A stretch of 64,000 nt of DNA from Pseudomonas mucidolens. GTDB lineage: Bacteria; Pseudomonadota; Gammaproteobacteria; Pseudomonadales; Pseudomonadaceae. The notes beneath the pieces are model-generated. The model had not been told where the DNA came from and searched no databases. It saw only the letters and a program-made list of their open reading frames with translations. Numbering within the stretch: position 1 is the stretch's first letter; the number at the start of each line of letters is the position of its first letter. The stretch is from contig NZ_LT629802.1 in assembly GCF_900106045.1 (NCBI RefSeq), positions 620,001-684,000 of the forward strand, given 5' to 3'. Shown here piece by piece: positions 61,511 through 64,000 of this stretch. Both the position numbers and the translations under genes were made by a program.

Positions 61511-61972
61511 ATGACACGGCGACTGATAGGCGCGTTGGCAGTGATCACTACCCTGCTGCTCAGCGGCTGCGGCAATGATTACGGCATCGATCAATACGGC
61601 CAGAAAGTGGCGTCCGAGCGCGTCGACAAGCAATGGCTGGTGATCAATTACTGGGCCGAGTGGTGCGGTCCCTGCCGTATCGAAATCCCGGAACTCAATA
61701 CGCTGGCCGAGCAGTTGAAAGGGCAGCCGGTGAGCGTGTTCGGGGTCAACTTCGATAATGTGCAGGGTGAAGAGCTGAAGAGTGCCAGTGAAAAGCTCGG
61801 TATCAAGTTCACCGTGCTGGCGCAGAACCCCGAGGCGATTTTCGATATCCCCCGCAGTGAAGTGTTGCCCGTGACCTACATCATTGATGACAAGGGCAAA
61901 GTGCGTGAGCAGTTGTTGGGCGAACAGACAGCGGCCGGGGTGATGGCCAGGCTCAAGGCCTTGCGGGGATGA
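61511..61972 (+). CDS. TlpA-like thioredoxin-fold lipoprotein
   Basis: 153 aa. The signal has a lipobox LLLSGC (Cys at residue 20), so it is a lipoprotein in the periplasm. The thioredoxin fold has the active site WAEWCGPCRIEIPEL (CGPC) and a cis-proline in LPVTYIID. It probably serves disulfide reduction, perhaps in cytochrome or protein repair. It is separated from the divergent arsC by 116 bp. Confidence 0.92.
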   Translation: MTRRLIGALAVITTLLLSGCGNDYGIDQYGQKVASERVDKQWLVINYWAEWCGPCRIEIPELNTLAEQLKGQPVSVFGVNFDNVQGEELKSASEKLGIKFTVLAQNPEAIFDIPRSEVLPVTYIIDDKGKVREQLLGEQTAAGVMARLKALRG

Positions 61973-62040
61973 GCGGGTGGGGGCGCATATCCGTTGCTGC
62001 GGCAACGGACATGCACTTCGACTCGACTTCGCGGCAATCC

Positions 62041-63339
62041 TCAGAGTGCCACTTTCTCCGGCATCGGCAAATGACTTGTCCCCAGCACCGCGGGTAAGAT
62101 GCCCGCCCTTAAATCATTGCCGCTTGGCTGCTGGTACAGGCTCAAGCCAAATTCCGGCAGCACCGCCAGCAGGTAATCGAAGATATCGCCTTGGATGCGC
62201 TCGTAGTCAGCCCACACCGTGGTACGGGTAAAGCAGTAGATTTCCAGCGGAACACCTTGGGCAGAGGTTTGCATCTGGCGGACCATGCAGGTCATATTGG
62301 GCTGGATGTCCGGATGGCTTTTCAGATAAGCCAGGGCGTAGGCACGGAAGGTGCCCAGATTGGTCATGCGCCGACGGTTCGCCGATAGCTGCGCACTGTG
62401 GCCCTGAGCCTCGTTCCAGGCTTTCAACTCCGCCTGCTTGCGGCTGATGTAGTCGGTCAGCAGATGGACCTGGGTCATGCGCGCTTCTTCGTCATCGCTC
62501 AGAAAACGCACGCCGGCCGCATCGATATACACGCTGCGTTTGATCCGCCGCCCGCCCGAGGCTTGCATGCCACGCCAATTCTTGAAGGACTCGGACATCA
62601 GGCGCCACGTAGGAATGGAGACGATGGTCTTGTCAAAATTCTGCACCTTGACGGTGTGCAGAGTGATGTCGACCACATCGCCACTGGCACCGACTTGGGG
62701 CATCTCGATCCAGTCACCCACGCGTAGCATATCGTTACTGGTCAATTGCACGCTGGCGACAAATGACAGCAGGGTGTCCTTATAGACCAACAGAATTACC
62801 GCCGACATGGCACCCAGGCCAGACAGTAGCAGTAACGGCGAACGGTCGATCAAGGTCGCGACGATGATGATGGCGCCAAATATGAACAGCACCATTTTTG
62901 CCAGCTGCACGTAACCCTTGATCGAGCGCGTGCGGGCATGTTCGGTGCGTGCGTAGATATCCAGCAAGGCGTTGAGCACCGCGCCCAAGACCAGCACCTG
63001 GAACAGAATAGTGAACGCCAGGGCCACATTGCCAATGAACAGCGCGCTGGTCTTGCCCAGTCCCGGTACTAGATGCAGGCCGAACTGAATCACCAGTGAC
63101 GGGGTCATTTGCGCCAGCCGGTGGAAGACTTTGTTGTGCCGCAGGTCATTGAGCCAATGCAGCGCGGGTTGGCGGCCGAGCAATTTAACGGCGTGGAGGA
63201 TAAGGTAACGTGCCACCCGACCGACAATCAGCGCCACCACCAGCAACACCAGCAGAGCCAGGCTTGAATGCAGCAGCGGGTGTTGGTCCAGGGCGCCCCA
63301 GAGGTCCTGGATGTTGAGCCAGAGCTGTTTGATATCCAT
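62041..63339 (-). CDS. Mechanosensitive channel, YbdG/MscM type
   Basis: 432 aa. About five membrane helices in the first 185 residues, then the MscS core: LTSNDMLRVGDWIEMPQVGASGDVVDI and KTIVSIPTWRLMSESFKNW, the beta domain. A C-terminal cytoplasmic domain follows. The YbdG subfamily opens under hypo-osmotic shock. Start is ATG 63339 (MDIKQLWLNIQDLWG), the family-like start. The longer frame is not supported. Confidence 0.92.
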   Translation of the reverse strand: MDIKQLWLNIQDLWGALDQHPLLHSSLALLVLLVVALIVGRVARYLILHAVKLLGRQPALHWLNDLRHNKVFHRLAQMTPSLVIQFGLHLVPGLGKTSALFIGNVALAFTILFQVLVLGAVLNALLDIYARTEHARTRSIKGYVQLAKMVLFIFGAIIIVATLIDRSPLLLLSGLGAMSAVILLVYKDTLLSFVASVQLTSNDMLRVGDWIEMPQVGASGDVVDITLHTVKVQNFDKTIVSIPTWRLMSESFKNWRGMQASGGRRIKRSVYIDAAGVRFLSDDEEARMTQVHLLTDYISRKQAELKAWNEAQGHSAQLSANRRRMTNLGTFRAYALAYLKSHPDIQPNMTCMVRQMQTSAQGVPLEIYCFTRTTVWADYERIQGDIFDYLLAVLPEFGLSLYQQPSGNDLRAGILPAVLGTSHLPMPEKVAL

Positions 63340-63532
63340 GGATAAACGCAATTCTTCTGTAAGACATGATGGGGCAATTAGAGCACTGAAGTGCTGCAAA
63401 GTTGTGGTTGTAGACAAATTCCCTCACAAAAAACCATCCGATTGTCATTGTTCGCGTAAAGAAACTCGGCCTCGGCGCCCGAAACCGTTACCCTATGCAG
63501 CTGATTTTTTGTATTTCTTCGAGGTAGCACCC

Positions 63533-64000
63533 GTGTTTTCCCAATTCGCCCTGCACGAACGCCTGCTCAAAGCCGTGGCCGAGCTTAAATTTGTCGAGCC
63601 TACGCCTGTGCAAGCAGCGGCCATCCCGCTCGCGCTGGAAGGGCGTGACCTGCGGGTGACGGCTCAAACCGGGAGCGGCAAGACCGCCGCTTTCGTGCTG
63701 CCCATCCTCAATCGCCTGATCGGCCCGGCAAAAGTCCGTGTCAGCATCAAGACCCTGATCCTGCTGCCTACCCGCGAGCTGGCCCAGCAGACCCTGAAGG
63801 AAGTGGAGCGCTTTTCGCAGTTCACCTTCATCAAGGCCGGCCTGATTACCGGCGGCGAAGACTTCAAGGTCCAGGCGGCCATGCTGCGCAAGGTGCCGGA
63901 CATCCTGATCGGTACGCCCGGCCGGATGATCGAGCAACTGAACGCCGGCAACCTCGATCTCAAGGAAGTCGAAGTGTTGGTGCTCGACGAAGCCGACCGC
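63533..64000 (+). CDS. DEAD-box RNA helicase, N-terminal part
   Basis: The frame runs off the window; the first 156 residues are present. Starts at GTG 63533 with GAGG 8 bases upstream. Motifs Q (FVEPTPVQAAAIP), I (AQTGSGKT), Ia (PTRELAQQ), GG (ITGG), Ib (TPGR) and II (VLDEADR) are all visible, so it is an ATP-dependent helicase. It resembles the SrmB/PA2840-like group of pseudomonads. The RNA target is unknown. Confidence 0.95.
   Translation, partial: MFSQFALHERLLKAVAELKFVEPTPVQAAAIPLALEGRDLRVTAQTGSGKTAAFVLPILNRLIGPAKVRVSIKTLILLPTRELAQQTLKEVERFSQFTFIKAGLITGGEDFKVQAAMLRKVPDILIGTPGRMIEQLNAGNLDLKEVEVLVLDEADR

Overview
The window is a fluorescens-type Pseudomonas chromosome segment. Evidence is the ast (aru) arginine-catabolism end, an FMN riboswitch ahead of a RibH2-type lumazine synthase, lysC-rsmA-tRNA-mgtE-amrZ synteny, ycgR/flgN/flgM/flgA/cheV/cheR/flgBCDE, two-ATP-cone nrdA, rstAB, phoPQ, RpoN-type dctA, and the typical GTGGGAGCGGGCTTGCTCGC REP sequences.

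Layout. 1-12318 is core chromosome: astB (partial), a small conserved gene, astE, ribH with riboswitch, ltaE, alaS, lysC, rsmA, tRNA-Ser(GCU), two identical tRNA-Arg(ACG), mgtE, amrZ and two small membrane-protein genes. 12319-27274 is an integrated island. It enters at the 3' part of tRNA-Arg(CCU) and is bounded by a perfect 48-bp direct repeat (12349-12396 and 27227-27274). A tyrosine integrase sits at the right end, and 22-bp near-identical putative arm sites lie just inside both ends. 27275-43456 is core or semi-core: a BCCT transporter, a DUF294/CBS protein with an exonuclease, nhaA, an MFS transporter, the flagellar brake and export-control genes, chemotaxis genes and the rod/hook operon. 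43457-64000 is core: nrdA, rstAB, a phosphopantetheinyl transferase, phoPQ, an AraC regulator, dctA, a CaiB-type CoA transferase, sprT, a Yip1 protein, ttcA, a Tag-family glycosylase, DUF2069, wrbA, arsC, a TlpA lipoprotein, a YbdG-type channel and the start of a DEAD-box helicase.

The island (about 14.9 kb) is phage-derived but has no capsid, terminase or portal genes. It carries an integrase, an excisionase-like regulator overlapping two tiny genes, a gene containing an 11-bp-phased TTGTCCGG array that resembles iterons, and a block of small overlapping phage-type genes ending in a lambda gpI-like tail-assembly protein. Its AT-richer cargo is: a two-gene cassette of unknown function (300-aa soluble protein plus 4-TM protein, ATGA overlap, 13861-15404); a RelA/SpoT-type alarmone synthetase (20998-21990); and two HEPN-like proteins. 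I read this as a satellite or decayed prophage carrying probable anti-phage genes. The two-gene cassette is the best candidate for an undescribed system; that is inference from context, composition and architecture, not shown function.

Regulatory signals seen directly include the FMN riboswitch, sigma-54 promoters of dctA and flgB, a FliA-type promoter for flgMN, an NrdR-box-like palindrome and DnaA boxes far upstream of nrdA, and a 13-bp perfect palindrome around a consensus -10 element upstream of alaS.
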